This document shows positions 1 to 12,275 of a stretch of 64,000 bases of DNA, one piece after another. Position 1 is the stretch's first letter. Every line of letters begins with the position of its first letter. Source of the DNA: Megascapheus bottae (taxonomy: Eukaryota > Chordata > Mammalia > Rodentia > Geomyidae); the NCBI GenBank assembly GCA_024803745.1, contig JANJXV010000020.1, positions 19,694,777-19,758,776 on the forward strand, given 5' to 3'. The translations under genes and the position numbers were made by a program. The notes below the pieces were generated by a model. It was given only the letters and a program-made list of their open reading frames with translations. It searched no databases and had not been told where the DNA came from.

Positions 1-414
1 CTTATACACCACCAAGGATGAGAAGTATTGCCTATGACACACAGAAAGAACACATCAATTTGCTTTTTCAGAACAGGGATTGTAGACAGATAACCAAAAG
101 AATGTTGTATTTTCAGAGTTTGGGGCAGTCATCATTCATTCTTCCTGTAAACCAAGAGCTTTTACTATATTTTTCATTGTAATCTCTTCATCTTGTAACT
201 TTTGGAATTCCAAGAATTCTGTGAAAAGAAATCTAAGATATTTATGCATGCACATGTGACTACTTTCTCAATTATAAGTTTAAAGACTATTTTAATTTTA
301 AAATCATCTGAATACAGTCTGGGGTATATTCCATCTTGCCAACACTGTGCTTAGAACTACCTAACTAATTGTTAGGTAGTTGCTACTAACAACATTTTCA
401 GCCCTAATGTTTCT
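1..414. other. AT-rich sequence, no recognised feature
   Basis: No repeat family, tRNA-like promoter boxes or convincing coding potential was recognised here. Confidence 0.4.
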
Positions 415-720
415 CTGATTATTTTTGAGATACGGTATCCCTTCTTGTTCAGGTTGACTTTCTGTTGTAGCTGACAGACATATGTCACTGTGCCCAACTT
501 CTTCTATTGACATGGAGTATCTGGGATTCTTTTGTCTCAGCTCTCCTGTAATCATGATGCCCCCAATCTGAGCTTCCTATACAGCTAGGATAACAGGACT
601 GTAGTACATACCCACATATAGGTTGAGAAGAGGTCTTGCTACATGCCTGTCCTGGCCTTGAAATGTAATCATTCCAATCTCTGTTTCCCAGATAGCTAGA
701 AATACAAGTGTGAATCACTG
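415..720 (-). mobile_element. Degenerate 7SL-derived (B1/Alu-like) SINE cluster, antisense
   Basis: Read on the minus strand, this stretch holds B1/Alu-like blocks in succession. On the plus strand they appear as 'ttgagatacggtatcc', 'gcttcctatacagctaggat', 'aggtcttgctacatgcc' and 'gtgtgaatcactggtg', the reverse complements of typical B1 'cagcctcc...agctaggattacaggc' blocks. At least two and perhaps three diverged monomers lie side by side. No TSD was found. The two short minus-strand ORFs here carry no gene signal. The 7SL origin is clear in outline; the subfamily is not. Confidence 0.6.
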
Positions 721-1327
721 GTGACTGGATGTTTTACTTTTACCTAGCTGTCAAAATGATTCAGTCAGATGACTGTCAGAATTGGAGAACTATTGAAGAT
801 CAAATATGATTCCCTAGTTAATGTAATATCTTGAAATAAAAATATTTATTTTTATCACAAAGCTCTTTTACTGTGCTATTTGAAATAAATTAATATTTTT
901 AAAAGAAAATGAGATCAAGGAAACTACCTCATTTCTTTTTACCTATGATTTGAAATGTGTAGATTGATTTGTACTAGAATAGGTGTAATCTTATGGAGAC
1001 CAAAATAAATAGATGAATGACAAACTTCATCAATTTTGTATACTAATATAATTTAAAATATTAATTGGAACATAGAATTTTTTCTCCAATCATCACTAGT
1101 TTTATTTCTTTTCCTCCTCGTTCTTTTGTTCTGACAATACTAATGTTTGGACTCGGGGCCTCATATTCTTAGTGAGTCTCTCCAACTTGAATCATATACT
1201 TAAAATTTCTTTGCTTTGGTATTTTCTAGATAATTTTTGGTGCTTTTCTCCATTCTGGTTTTGTACTGTAGTTTTTCTACTTATCCCTCTAGATTATATT
1301 AGGGATATGAACTATAATTCCTCCAGA
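721..1327. other. AT-rich unique sequence
   Basis: No recognisable repeat or gene. Confidence 0.4.
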
Positions 1328-1393
1328 GATGTATCAAAATAGCCTCTGCAGGACTAGGGGGATGTATCAAAATAGCCTCTGCAGGACTAGGGG
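1328..1393. repeat. 33-bp perfect tandem duplication
   Basis: Units 1328-1360 and 1361-1393 are identical and begin 'gatgtatcaaaatagcctct'. The second copy runs into an ID-like SINE. Two copies only; no array. Confidence 0.95.
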
Positions 1394-1442
1394 TGTAGTT
1401 CAAATGGTAGATCATATACCAATCCTTGTGTTCAGTCCTGAG
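1391..1442 (+). mobile_element. ID-like tRNA-derived SINE fragment
   Basis: The segment has a polymerase III A-box-like block ('tgtagttcaaatggtaga') and a B-box-like block ('gtgttcagtcctgag'), the layout of rodent ID elements. It is immediately followed by a (CA)n tract, a common fate of ID tails. It is not a functional tRNA gene because no cloverleaf can be completed. Confidence 0.6.
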
Positions 1443-1457
1443 ACACACACACACACA

Positions 1458-1506
<49 letters not shown>
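1443..1506 (+). repeat. (CA)n microsatellite
   Basis: Dinucleotide CA run with one 'at' interruption near 1464, directly abutting the tail of the ID-like SINE. Overlapping ORFs are simple-repeat artefacts. Confidence 0.97.
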
Positions 1507-1508
<2 letters not shown>

Positions 1509-1554
1509 AAACAGAGAAAGAGTCACAGAGATACAAAGACATAGCCCTTTCTAA

Positions 1555-1665
1555 AACAAGTAAGCATGGTAATACATGCCTGTCATTCTGGAACTCTGGA
1601 GGTGGAGACAAAGGACCTTGAGTTCTGGGACTTATTACAAGACTCGGTCTCAACCAAAAAAGAAG
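1555..1665 (+). mobile_element. Old B1-like SINE
   Basis: Begins with a B1-like head ('gcatggtaatacatgcctgt') and ends with 'caagactcggtctcaacc' plus an A-rich tail, matching the start and the 'agactctgtctcaa' end of a B1 monomer. Well diverged, so probably older than the Geo-containing SINEs. Confidence 0.7.
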
Positions 1666-2504
1666 CAGATAAAGAAATAAGCCCTGCAACTTGCAGTCCA
1701 ATTAAGTGAATTATAAAATAATATTATTCACACAGCTATCACGAGTGATTAACTTTTTAAGAAAACTTTATTGCTATAATCCTCTACCTATACAATGCAC
1801 TCAAGAAGTATACATCTCAGTATTTTCAGCAGAGACACAGTGGTTCAGCTATCCCAGTCCAGTGCTCTAAACCATTTCAAAGTCTTCCTGTGCTGAGAAA
1901 GATGCTTGCTCAGCTACTAGTTTCTCCACTGACACTATACATTCCAAACAAGCAACTTCACTCAGCATTTTATTGACAAACCACTTTTATCAGAATGCCA
2001 GGGGCTATCTGGGTGCAATTTGGTGAAAGAGTGATTGGAATCTTAAGACTGGATCATTTGGGATTCCAAAGTAAATTCACCTGAAAGCTTATGTACTGTG
2101 AATGGGAGTTGCCACATAGCTTGATGGATGCCAGCCTGAAGAAGATTGATGACATAAAAAGAGAGGAACTCAGATCACACTGCTGCAAGAACACAGCCAT
2201 CGGATTTGATTAAAGATTACCAGTAGGTTAGAAGCTCTTTAGTACGAGAATGTCAATGATTCTTACCTACCCAAAGGGAAACAGACAGTTTTATTGTGGT
2301 CACCAGGATAGTTGCATATACAGTGTTTATGTGCACATATATGTACACCAGTGTCTGACATGACACATTGTCCTAACCTAATAACGGGATGTAGTTGTCC
2401 AAAATGCTTTTATTTATGAGGATAATGTTAGGTGAACAACAATGAAAAGCACACAGGAGAAAAGATAGACTGTTGTTTTTTTCAAGGGATAATTTTCTAT
2501 TTCA
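1666..2504. other. Unique sequence
   Basis: No repeat or gene recognised. Confidence 0.4.
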
Positions 2505-2520
2505 AAAACATGGGTTCTAG

Positions 2521-2712
2521 GTTGGGAGTTTGGCCTAGTAGTAGAGTGCTTGCCTAGCATGCAGGAAGACCTGGGTTCGATTCCTTGGGACCATGTACAT
2601 CAAAAAAAGCTAAAAGTGGTGCTGAGGCTCAAGTGGTAGAGCTCTAGCTTTGAGAAAGTCCAAGGACAGAGTTCGGGCCCTGAGCTCAAGCCCAGGACTG
2701 GCAAAACAAACA
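2521..2712 (+). mobile_element. IDL-Geo SINE
   Basis: Nearly full-length dimer. The ID-like left monomer carries an A box ('tggcctagtagtagagtgct') and B box ('gggttcgattcc'), and the Geo right monomer runs from 'aagtggtgctgaggctcaag' to 'cccaggactggcaaaa'. Imperfect TSD: 2505-2518 (aaaacatgggttct) and 2713-2726 (aaaatatggattct), 12 of 14 positions alike. The TSD divergence suggests moderate age. Confidence 0.93.
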
Positions 2713-2726
2713 AAAATATGGATTCT

Positions 2727-4250
2727 TTTATTCAAGCTTCTGATCCTTCATGCGTTCTCTTAAAACTTTCTTCTTTACATCTGTCTGGTAGGACTCAATA
2801 TTTGACTTCTTATTTCTTCATCTAATTAATATTTGGTTTGTTAAGAATTAAAAGATTAATTGAAATTGTATAATGCAGTTGCTTTGTTCTTTCTGAGTGA
2901 ATCTAAATTTACTTGAACTGTATCACATAATAAAGAGATACCTTCTGTGGATTCGTCACATGCCTTTGCAAAACAATTAGCTTTTTATGTGAGAAAGTTT
3001 GTGAACTGTTAGGTAGGATTTCTTTTTCTAGCACCAAAATTCAAAAATGAAACTCTACATATTAACAAAATCTCTAAATTCTGACCCTTGAATTTTGTAC
3101 TAAGATCAGCTATAGATCATGTTTTTGTGTGAGCTGCAAAGTGACCTGAACACATCATAAAATCAGAACAATTATACTTTGTTTTCAGACAGGGGGGTTT
3201 GAATAAGTCTGGAAAAGTTGTAGACACTGTAGTTGTAATTGGAGACATCAAGATCTTCGGTGAACTTTCATAATATTTATCCTGCCAACACAGAATTAAA
3301 ATCAAATTACTTACTTGTACCTGGTTTTAAATTTAGGAAACATGAGAAATGATTAAATTTGTGACTTTAGGTTCTGCTTGTGAGCACAGTTGTATATGTT
3401 TGCCTACATGCATCTAGAAATTTCCTTAGAAGCCACCTGCCATATTTCTCTCTAGTCTCTCTGAGACTGATCTAATTAAGAAGAACAAAATTTTTAACCC
3501 CAGATTCTCACAGTGATGAATGACTTTCTCATTGTCAGATACTTTATGTCAAGATGAATGTACAGGTGGAGATAACTAGAAAGACATAATAATATGCTCT
3601 TAAAACTTCAGGCACATGTACAACATCAGTAAAGAAGCGTAACTATTCACAGAATTGAAAGGTTTTAATAAAATCTTCTGCAGTCCTTGCCTGTAAACCT
3701 TAGAATTTATGTTACATAATGTGTCAGGTGTAGTACTTAAAGCTCCTGTTTCCTTGGGACTGGAGTAAACCAAGTACTAAATGTTGTCTTAGATGATGGC
3801 CAGATTATTGCATTTTAAAAAGCAAATTAGCTTAAATTCTTCCACAAACATCAGATTGCTAATTAATTTAGCCTCATTCCATTATGCAATTAGAGTATAC
3901 ACTTCTTATCTCTGCATCTGTTAATAGGGTTGATAATAGTTTATCATGAAAATCATGACAGTAAAACAGGAAGAAAGGAAAAGTTTTTATTGGAAAAAGT
4001 ATGGCTGGAGATATGAAACAATTGACTCATATTTTTTAACTCTCTTCATTTATTCTTTTTCTGTGTAATTATTAAAATTATAGAAAATTATTTTTGTTTT
4101 ATTCTGGTTTGAAGGCACACTCTACCAAAAAGGAGAATGTTCTAAAGTTAGAAAGAGATAACTGGCTCAAAAAGTAAAATATATGAGAAAATTAATTTGA
4201 ACACAGAGAAAAGGTAAAGTAAAGAAGTGAAGAATCAGCCTATATTTTTT
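2727..4250. other. Unique AT-rich sequence
   Basis: No confident repeat. The 62-residue minus-strand ORF at 3117-3305 has no recognisable motif. Confidence 0.4.
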
Positions 4251-4345
4251 AACAGGCCTAGACCTCAGGGCCTGGGCACTATCCTCAAGTTTCTCAAGGC
4301 TAGCACTCTACCACTTGAGCCACTGCATCATTTCTGCCTTTTTCT
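4251..4345 (-). mobile_element. Geo monomer fragment
   Basis: Contains 'ctcagggcctgggcact' and 'ctaccacttgagccactg', the antisense Geo right monomer. The head monomer is missing, so its parent (IDL-Geo or B1-Geo) cannot be assigned. Confidence 0.8.
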
Positions 4346-4736
4346 ACATATGTCTATTATTAATTGATGTTTTCCTGTTAGTGAGTCAAGTAGTAAATGG
4401 ATTCATGTTCTATTCATTTTAGTAGATATCCTTCATAAGTTTGGAAATTTGATCCTTGGAAAATTTAAAACATGATTATTTTTATTATTCTTTCTTTTGC
4501 TTTTCCCAGTTCAGTTGAACTGGAAAATTGCTGAGACTTTATAAATGAACTTTAAAAATGACTGACCTTTCTTTTTTATATAATGATGCCACAAACATTT
4601 GTCTAAATGTATTGATTTGCACTTTGAAGTTTGTAAGCCCACAAAAATGATTGCTTAAAGGTAGTTCATGAGAATATCTTAAAAATGTAGTGGAAAAACT
4701 AACTTAAAGATGTCAAGCAAATGAAGGAAATCATTG

Positions 4737-5088
4737 AACCTATGTATCTTTGTGTTTGGCTTACTTCACTTAATATGATTTTTTTCCAATCTTTCCATTT
4801 CATTATGAATGGCGCAATGTCGTTCTTTCTGATAGAACATAGAATTCCATTGTGTATATATGTATCACATATATCCGTCCATCTACTGAGGAGCCTCTGG
4901 GTTGATAGCAGATCTTATTTATGTTAAATAATTTTGCAATGGACATAGTTGTGCTGGTGGCTTTAGTGCGGCTCTGTTTGTGTTCTATTGGATAAATAAC
5001 CAGGAGTGGGATTGCTGGGTCATAGAGAAGCTCTATATTTAGTCTTTTGAGAAACCTCCATACTGCTTTCTAGAGTGGTTGAATAAGT
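4737..5088 (-). mobile_element. LINE-1 fragment, end of ORF2 / start of 3' UTR
   Basis: Plus-strand text such as 'tggcttacttcacttaatat', 'tagaattccattgtgta' and 'gggattgctgggtcatag' parallels the better-preserved LINE-1 copies at 41.0 and 57.4 kb. It corresponds to the antisense end of the ORF2 reverse-transcriptase/endonuclease protein. Frame is broken and both ends fade out, so this is an older copy. No TSD seen. Confidence 0.85.
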
Positions 5089-6367
5089 TTAAAAGAATAT
5101 AGATTATTTCACTCTATATTTGGATCTACCATAAATTTTTTAAAGTATATGTATTTTTGTATTACTTAAAATGGGTTACCTAGAGTATATTTACTTCTTA
5201 ACTTTAATAGCTTTATCTTATATGATTTGGGAAGCAGTATCTAACAACAATGCTATCAGCTAAACTTTTCTAAAAATATTTATTGAATTTTGAATCAATG
5301 AATTTTGGACAAAATAGGCATTGTTATTTCATGAAGATTAAAATCTAGTTATGAAATTGATAATAATAAATTTAAAGTACACACAAAATGTTAGTTTCTA
5401 ATAATAGTAGTGGATATTTTTACAACTCAGCGCTCTGAGTGAAAAAATATCCAGCAATTTATTGCCTGCATTGAGAAAACAAGCAAGTTCAAGAATTGTT
5501 TCACAGAAATGAACAAGGTTTTTGACCTGGACCACTCCAGAGTATCTCCTGCCATGGAACCTCAGTGTGCTTGCTCATATGGCCACCTACAGATGCAATG
5601 TAAAATAATTTATAGAGAGAGACTTCACATTCTGTGCCTATGCAGGAATGATTTCCCGTTCTTTGGTGTACAATTGAATGGTCTTTACATAGCAAGACAT
5701 GGAAATACATAATTGTAATGAACACAGATTAGATACTTTGTGCAATGATATTTATAATATTGATGTCAGAAAGAAGGAATAGGTTAAAATCTCAAAGATT
5801 TAAAACCCATGCTTAAGTGCACCCTTCCCAAAGGCAGGCTGAATATTGGCTATGTTCCTATCTCCACCAATGCCACTGTCAACCTACAGAAAAGAGATGT
5901 CCTGAATAATGGAGTATAATTAACAGTACTCAATGTGAGATAGTTGAATCAATTAAAATACAAATGGAGAGATATAAAAGGAATGTCAGGACTAATAATT
6001 GTGATTATAACAGTGATACTGGTAAATTTTTAATTTTGCTTTGATGAAATAATTAAAAATAGTAGTCCCTGAATGAAACTTTAAGATACTAAGCAGATGT
6101 CTAGCTGAGAGGAAGTTTATTGCTGACATTTGAGGATGTAGTTAAGTCTTATCTATTTCTGTAGAGACAGTTATGCATGCCTTATCATTTGGAGAGGGAG
6201 AACCTCAATCTTCTCAATGTTCTTCACATTGCTAATATTTTTATTCACTTTTAATAATAACTATTTTGTTCTTATCATACACAGATTGATAAGATCTTCT
6301 GATCTGTCCATTGAAAGCCAATCCAGGCAGAAAGTCCACAGGATTACCTTTTAAATATAAACAGTAA
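5089..6367. other. Unique AT-rich sequence
   Basis: No repeat family recognised. Overlapping ORFs of 67 and 74 residues at 5.5-5.7 kb lie on opposite strands and show no motif. Confidence 0.4.
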
Positions 6368-6480
6368 AATGCTGGGTCGGAGGCATGGCTCAGTGATAGA
6401 GTGTTAGGCAAACAGGCGAAACAAGCAAATGAGAAACAATCAGTCAAAGTCCCAACTACCTGAGAAATTAAAACTAAATA
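6368..6480 (+). mobile_element. Degenerate tRNA-derived (ID-like) SINE
   Basis: Starts 'gctgggtcggaggcatggct' and continues with an A-box-like 'ctcagtgatagagtg'. A weak B-box-like 'caaagtcccaactacc' precedes an A/T-rich tail. Diverged. Confidence 0.5.
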
Positions 6481-6509
6481 AATAGATTAATGAAAAATTA
6501 TTTTAAAAG

Positions 6510-6597
6510 AGTTGGAGGCATGATCATGGTCAGTTGATATATCCTGTACCTAGCAAGCGTTAATTCCCTGGATTTAGTTTTCACTACTGAAAAAAAT
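6510..6597 (+). mobile_element. Second degenerate ID-like SINE
   Basis: 'gttggaggcatgatcatggt', 'cctagcaagcgttaattccc' and 'ttcactactgaaaaaaa' follow the ID order of A box, stem and A-rich tail. Same orientation as the copy ending 30 bp upstream, so the pair may be two insertions or an old local duplication. Confidence 0.5.
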
Positions 6598-6599
6598 AT

Positions 6600-7234
6600 A
6601 GACTTATCATTTATATTATACTATATTCAATATATTTTATTGGCAAAATATGTAAATTAGCCTGCAGCATGCATTTTTCCTAGGCACAAAGATTAACAGG
6701 TAGTCATCATTTCTTTTTTCTCTTTGGCAGAGCGGTAAAGTTAAGAGCAAGGTATTTTAGAGGTATATATTGATTATCCTTTGATAACTTTAAACAGAAT
6801 GTTTCTGGAAGGCACACTGTATAACTTCAAATAACTTTTGGTCTTTTACTGCCCCTTTAGAACCCTTTATAGAAATATCACTTGGAGAGTGAATACCAGG
6901 TAGGAATAATTGTTTGACAGAGAAAATGCCAACACTAAATGTTATAAACATGCTATTTCCTCAGACTCATTCATTTATAACAGGATATCCAAAATTCATG
7001 CTGTCATCTTCAGTGGAAGTGTTCTTTAGAAATGGCTTCATTATTTTGAGAAGAATTCCAGGCATAACTGTAATTTATTTGCAATATTTAGAAGTTACAG
7101 ATGCACAAGGATGTAGATTCAGTTAGTATTTAGTTCCTGCTCTATGTCAAGGACTATGTAAATGCTTTTAGCTACTGGAATTCACATCAAGACATCAGCT
7201 CTGTTGCGTTTTTTTTTTTTTTTTTAAGAATTTA
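6600..7234. other. Unique sequence with a poly-T run
   Basis: Includes a 15-nt T run at 7211-7225. No gene or repeat family recognised. Confidence 0.4.
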
Positions 7235-7249
7235 TTGACGTTGATTTTT

Positions 7250-7444
7250 TTTTTTTTTTGCCAGTCCTGGGCTTGAGCTCAGGGCCTGAGCACTGTCCTT
7301 GGACTTTCTCAAGGCTAGAGCTCTACCACTTGAGCCTCAGCACCACTTCCGGCTTTTTTCTATGTATGTGGTACCGAGGAATCGAACCCGGGTCTTCATG
7401 CATGCTAGGCAAGCACTTTAACCACTAGGCCAAACTCCCGGTCC
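7250..7444 (-). mobile_element. IDL-Geo SINE, young, perfect TSD
   Basis: Complete antisense dimer with poly-T tail, antisense Geo monomer ('cagtcctgggcttgagctca') and antisense ID head with an intact B box ('ggaatcgaacccgggtct'). A perfect 15-bp TSD, ttgacgttgattttt, lies at 7235-7249 and 7445-7459. In element orientation the duplication begins with five As, as expected for LINE-1-mediated insertion. Low divergence and exact TSD mark it as one of the youngest insertions here. Confidence 0.97.
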
Positions 7445-7459
7445 TTGACGTTGATTTTT

Positions 7460-8441
7460 ACATCATATTTTAAATGACAAGTTTAACATACAAGTGTTCA
7501 AGGAGGGAATCTCTATTTATAATCACTGGGACTTAATATTTAGAACTTAATCACAAGCAGGCTAAGGGTTTGTATGTCATAGAAACATTAATTTATGAAA
7601 TAAAACATTATGTCTATAGAGTCATAGGTTTTTATGTCTATATAGTTATGTTTATATTTCCATTACCATGTCCATAGCTTTGGGTATCTAGAAATTCGTT
7701 CAGGCTTTTTTTTTAAGGAAATAGAATATTGCTAGGAATGATAAATTCTCTAAAACTGAAATGACATGATCTCTTTAGTTATGATATGTGATTAAGGCAC
7801 TTCATTCTAGTATTTTTTTGGAAATTAAAGAAGATATAAACTTTCTACTTGAAAAAATAATCTCCTCCCCCCTCAAAGCACACAAAATGAAGATTTGCTT
7901 GTCTGTATGAAGGCAAAGACATAAATCAAACTTTTATACTTGAAGTACTATATCTCGCACCATTCACTACTTAACCATTTACCACTTAAATGTATAAATC
8001 TGTAAATACATGCATACATGTAGGACATATATGTATAATTTGTATTAGTGTATCTATAATCTATACATGCATATATCATTTATATTATATGTGTATAAAT
8101 ATGTAAGTGTGGTATATTTTAGACAGAGTGTGTGACCTCAATTTCTTGTCATATATGTGAGAACAAAGACTCAAAGAATTGATACTTGCAAACATTAGTT
8201 CTACAAACACATTGCCTGTAATTATTTGTTTAGATTAATTTTCTACAAACCTGGACTATATGACTCAACATCTCTGCTCAAGGGATGGAAATGTGAGGGA
8301 AGGCAGTAATTATATTTAATATACATTTTGTAAAAACTGAACGGGATAGGGAAATGGGGAAGACTACTGGAAGGTGTGACATTTACCAAAGAACATTATA
8401 CTTATAACCTCTCATAAGTAATTGTAAACTCTTTGCACAAT

Positions 8442-8474
<33 letters not shown>

Positions 8475-9014
8475 TCACTCCTGTTGAAATACTATTCCAG
8501 AATTGGAAACTAGCTCTGTGTTCTTGAGAGACATAGAAAATGTTAACTGGTAACTACTTTTGCATTCTCTGATATAACCCATATTGAATGGATTTTATTA
8601 GATGATATAAAATTGTAATATACCTTTGAGGAATTAGTGTTTTAAATGTTTATTTCTTCTAACAGCTAACATCTATTAAGTAGTGTAAACCAGCGAGTCC
8701 ATTCAAGAATGAATATCCTGGATTTAAGTTTTATTTAGAAAAGCTACCATGCTCTTAAATGAACTACTTGCTCTTTTCATCTCTTCTTTAAGAAGATCAT
8801 TTAAATAATTATTCAGTCATTACAATTATAACTTGATGGAGACTTGAGAGGTGTGATCATTTTTTTTGGTTAATAGGAGAGCTGTCTTTATTTAAGACAT
8901 GGGATGATATATACAGTTATACACAGATAATGATTGACTGAGCTTGCAGTGGAATGTCAGCCTTCTACTTCCTGTGAATATGCTTTTCATCTTAAAAGAG
9001 CCACATAATGTGTG
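7460..9014. other. AT-rich unique sequence
   Basis: Contains alternating purine-pyrimidine stretches ('acatacatgcatgt'-like) at 8000-8110. No gene recognised. Confidence 0.4.
8443..8476 (+). repeat. (ATA)n microsatellite
   Basis: About ten trinucleotide units. Confidence 0.95.
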
Positions 9015-9296
9015 ACTCTTGTTCTTAATGTACTATATTATTTTGCATCTCTTTTGCTGTCCCTTGGTTATCTCATATTGTTACAGTATCTTATCTTGTT
9101 ATCTGATATATTGTATATGTGTTTGTTTATTTGAAATAGAATAGGGAAGGGAGTAAAACATGATGAGGGGAGGGGGTAGAGGGAGAGAAATCGATACAAA
9201 AACATGAGAAAGGGTAGCAATGTTTGTGAAGTAATGCACCTTCTGTCTAGCGAATATAATGTAACCCTTCTAATAATTACAGCAAAATATATTTAA
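9015..9296 (+). mobile_element. LINE-1 3' UTR fragment
   Basis: Sense-strand LINE-1 3' end: 'tatcttgttatctgatata', the G-rich 'gaggggagggggtagaggga', then 'tgtaacccttctaataatta' leading into an A/T-rich end. It is the reverse complement of the ends at 10.57, 40.71, 42.58 and 56.94 kb. ORF2 sequence is absent, so the copy is severely 5'-truncated. Confidence 0.88.
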
Positions 9297-10555
9297 AACT
9301 GTTTTTGTACGCATGTTAATGATTTAATGGATATCTAGGTCTTTCATTTTTAGCTATCACATAAGCTTTTTGGAAATATTTCAGGAATGATCAAGTTTTT
9401 GGTTGGTTTAAAATGACATCTAGATAGATGTGCATCCACGAAATATTTAGAGAATGTTAATTGATCTTCATTTTATTTTTGTTATTTTTTCTCTTAGGTT
9501 AAAATAATTGTGAACAATTGTTCATAAAACAATTGCCAAACACAATTACAATAAATACATCTGAACTTTGGCAATTAACTTGGAACTCTAGTAATATACA
9601 TATATATGAATTTCTATGATAGCACTTAGTATTCAGAATTAAATTTATTCAAAAAAAGCTTCTGCTTTTTACCAAGCAGACAAGTTAGGACATGGAGTTT
9701 AATAAATATTGAATAAAATAGGGAAGGAATGTGAATTTGATGAAGTTTTCTGGCAATTAGAGCAATTTATTTCACTATTAACATGACAAGCTCTAAATGG
9801 AAATCAGCTATGGATGAAAATACGATTTTATAGCTTGGTATTCCCAGTACTATGTAATTAAATAAAGAAATGGGGTGAAGGTGCGAAGGGGTGCCCACGG
9901 CTGACTCTTCTAGCAAAGCATCCATTCATCATGCATACATTTGCTGCCTCATAATTCTGAGATGGGGGTTTATTTGTGAGTTTCTGCAGTATAAAGGGTA
10001 TTATAATTTAGAGAGATATTTTCTCCTTGAAATATTATATTTCACATGGAAAGACAACAAATCTTGCTGAATTAGAAATGCCAAGTAAAATAGAATATTA
10101 TATTTGAAGGTGGGGGTGGGGATGTATATGTTTTTATTTCTCGTCCTACTTGTCCTTGTATCTACTGTTACACAATTATTTTATGCAACTGTATTTTAAA
10201 ATATTTATTGAGAATATCAATATATTCATGTGTGTATATCTGAATATTTACCACAACTTAATTAGCTGTTTATACAAAAGCAGCCAAAGCAAATACTTCC
10301 TGTGTGTCAGGTTTACTTCTGCAATTATCAGCATGTTAAATTTAACTATTTTAGGTAAGCTGTGTAGAGAAGATATAGGCTATATATCGGTATGAGTGTA
10401 TGTATATCTCTCTATATATGTGTAAATGGAGTTCTGAATACTTCCTTATATTTATTATAGACATTATAAGCATTTGTGTGCTCAATCCAATTGACATATT
10501 TCTTTTAATACTAGAGGAATAGAACAGGAATAATTAAATATTTAGATTGCATAGG
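9297..10555. other. AT-rich unique sequence
   Basis: No gene recognised; the 81-residue ORF at 10150-10395 is low-complexity AT-rich translation. Confidence 0.4.
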
Positions 10556-10565
10556 ATTTATTCTT

Positions 10566-10880
10566 TTTTTTAATACATTTTATATTCTAATTAATAAAAG
10601 GGTTACATGATGTTTGCCAGATAGACGGTGCATTAATTCACATACATTGATACCCTTTCACATGTCTTGGTACCCATTACCCTCCCCCCTCACCTACCCC
10701 CACCCCTCCACCCCCGTCTTGGTTTTCCTCCCTTCCCTATCAAATTTCAAATAACCAAATACAAATAAATTCAATATATCAGATAACAAAGTGAGATACT
10801 GTAACAATATGAGATACTCAAGGGACAGCAAAGGAGATGAGAGATAATATAGTACATTAAGGACAACAATCATTCATTAT
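10566..10880 (-). mobile_element. LINE-1 3' UTR, 5'-truncated insertion
   Basis: Antisense LINE-1 3' end: poly-T-like start, 'ggttacatgatgtttgccag', the C-rich block antisense to the G-rich 3' UTR tract, then 'actgtaacaatatgagata'. Probable 10-bp TSD atttattctt at 10556-10565 and 10881-10890. No ORF2 portion is present. Confidence 0.9.
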
Positions 10881-10890
10881 ATTTATTCTT

Positions 10891-11499
10891 ATCTGCACTA
10901 AAATTTATTTTTATCCGATGCTGCATGCATTTTATGAGAATATTTTAATTAAAAAAATCAGCAACTTAAGTAATAGTTTACATTGTGATTTCACAGATAG
11001 TAAGTACTATTGAAAATGTTTTCAAAATATTTAATGGTCATTGCTTTTTTTTTTACTTAGAGTTATGAAATGATTTCTCTTGCCAGAGAAAATGTCTGAC
11101 TATTGTACAGTAAATGTGAATAATTGTGTCAACAATAATGTACGTACTATAACGAAAACTATGGAGTTTGATTTTCTGTGGAGTCTTGATCAATGGTACA
11201 TTATTATTTCAAATGTATTAATAAAATCACTAATATTGAAGTGAAAATCTTGAGAAATATTAAATGGAATCATATAAATATACATATCATTATACCAAAT
11301 ATTAATGTTTTATATTACATATTTTGTTATTTGTGTAATGGATAACATTTTATTTTATTTAATATTTATGTATTGTTGTACTTGGGGTGTTATCTTCCCA
11401 GAGTAGACACTAAGCAAACAGAATTAATAGTACTGATACTAGGAGACTAATATCTATGTTTGGATATGAATTATGGGTGTTTTGTTTGTTTGTTTGTTT
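10891..11499. other. AT-rich unique sequence
   Basis: Nothing recognised apart from (TTTG)n at 11480-11498, which is the tail of the adjacent antisense SINE. Confidence 0.4.
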
Positions 11500-11724
11500 T
11501 GTCTGTAATGGGGCTTGAACTCTGGGCCTGGGCGTTGTCCTTGAGCTTTTCAGCTCAAGGCCTCTGCCCTACCCTTGAGCCAAGCCCCACTTCCCATTTT
11601 CTAGAGGTTAATTGGAGATAAGGGTTTCAGGTCCTTATGTGACCAGGCTGGCTTTGAACTGTGATCCTCAGATCTCAGTCTGCTGAGTAGCTAGGATTAC
11701 ATGCATGAGCCACCGCGCCCCGCA
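11500..11724 (-). mobile_element. B1-Geo composite SINE
   Basis: Antisense Geo monomer ('ggggcttgaactctgggcct') followed by the antisense 7SL-like head ('tagctaggattacatgcatg', 'agccaccgcgcc'). The linker 'gttaattggagataagggt' between the halves recurs in most B1-Geo copies of this window. Its 5' end borders the polypyrimidine tract. Confidence 0.9.
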
Positions 11725-11769
11725 TTTTTGGAATTAGAGGCATCCACCACTACTGCCAGCATTGGTGTA

Positions 11770-11880
11770 TTTTCTTTTTCCTTCCTTCCTTCCTTCCTTC
11801 CTTCCTTCCTTCCTTCCTTCCCTTCCCTTCCCTTCCCTTCCCTTCCCTTCCCTTCCCTTCCCTTCCCTTCCCTTCCCTTC

Positions 11881-11956
<76 letters not shown>

Positions 11957-12005
11957 TTTCTTTCTTTCTTTCTTTCTTTTCTTCCCTCCCTCCCTCCTTT
12001 CTTTC

Positions 12006-12076
<71 letters not shown>

Positions 12077-12197
12077 CTCTCTCTCTCTCTTTCTTCCTTC
12101 CCTCCCTCCTTTCTTTCTTTCTTTCTTTCCTTCCTTCCTTCCTTCCTTCCTTCCTTCCTTCCTTCCTTCCTTCCTTCCTTCCATCTTCCTTCCTTCC

Positions 12198-12275
<78 letters not shown>

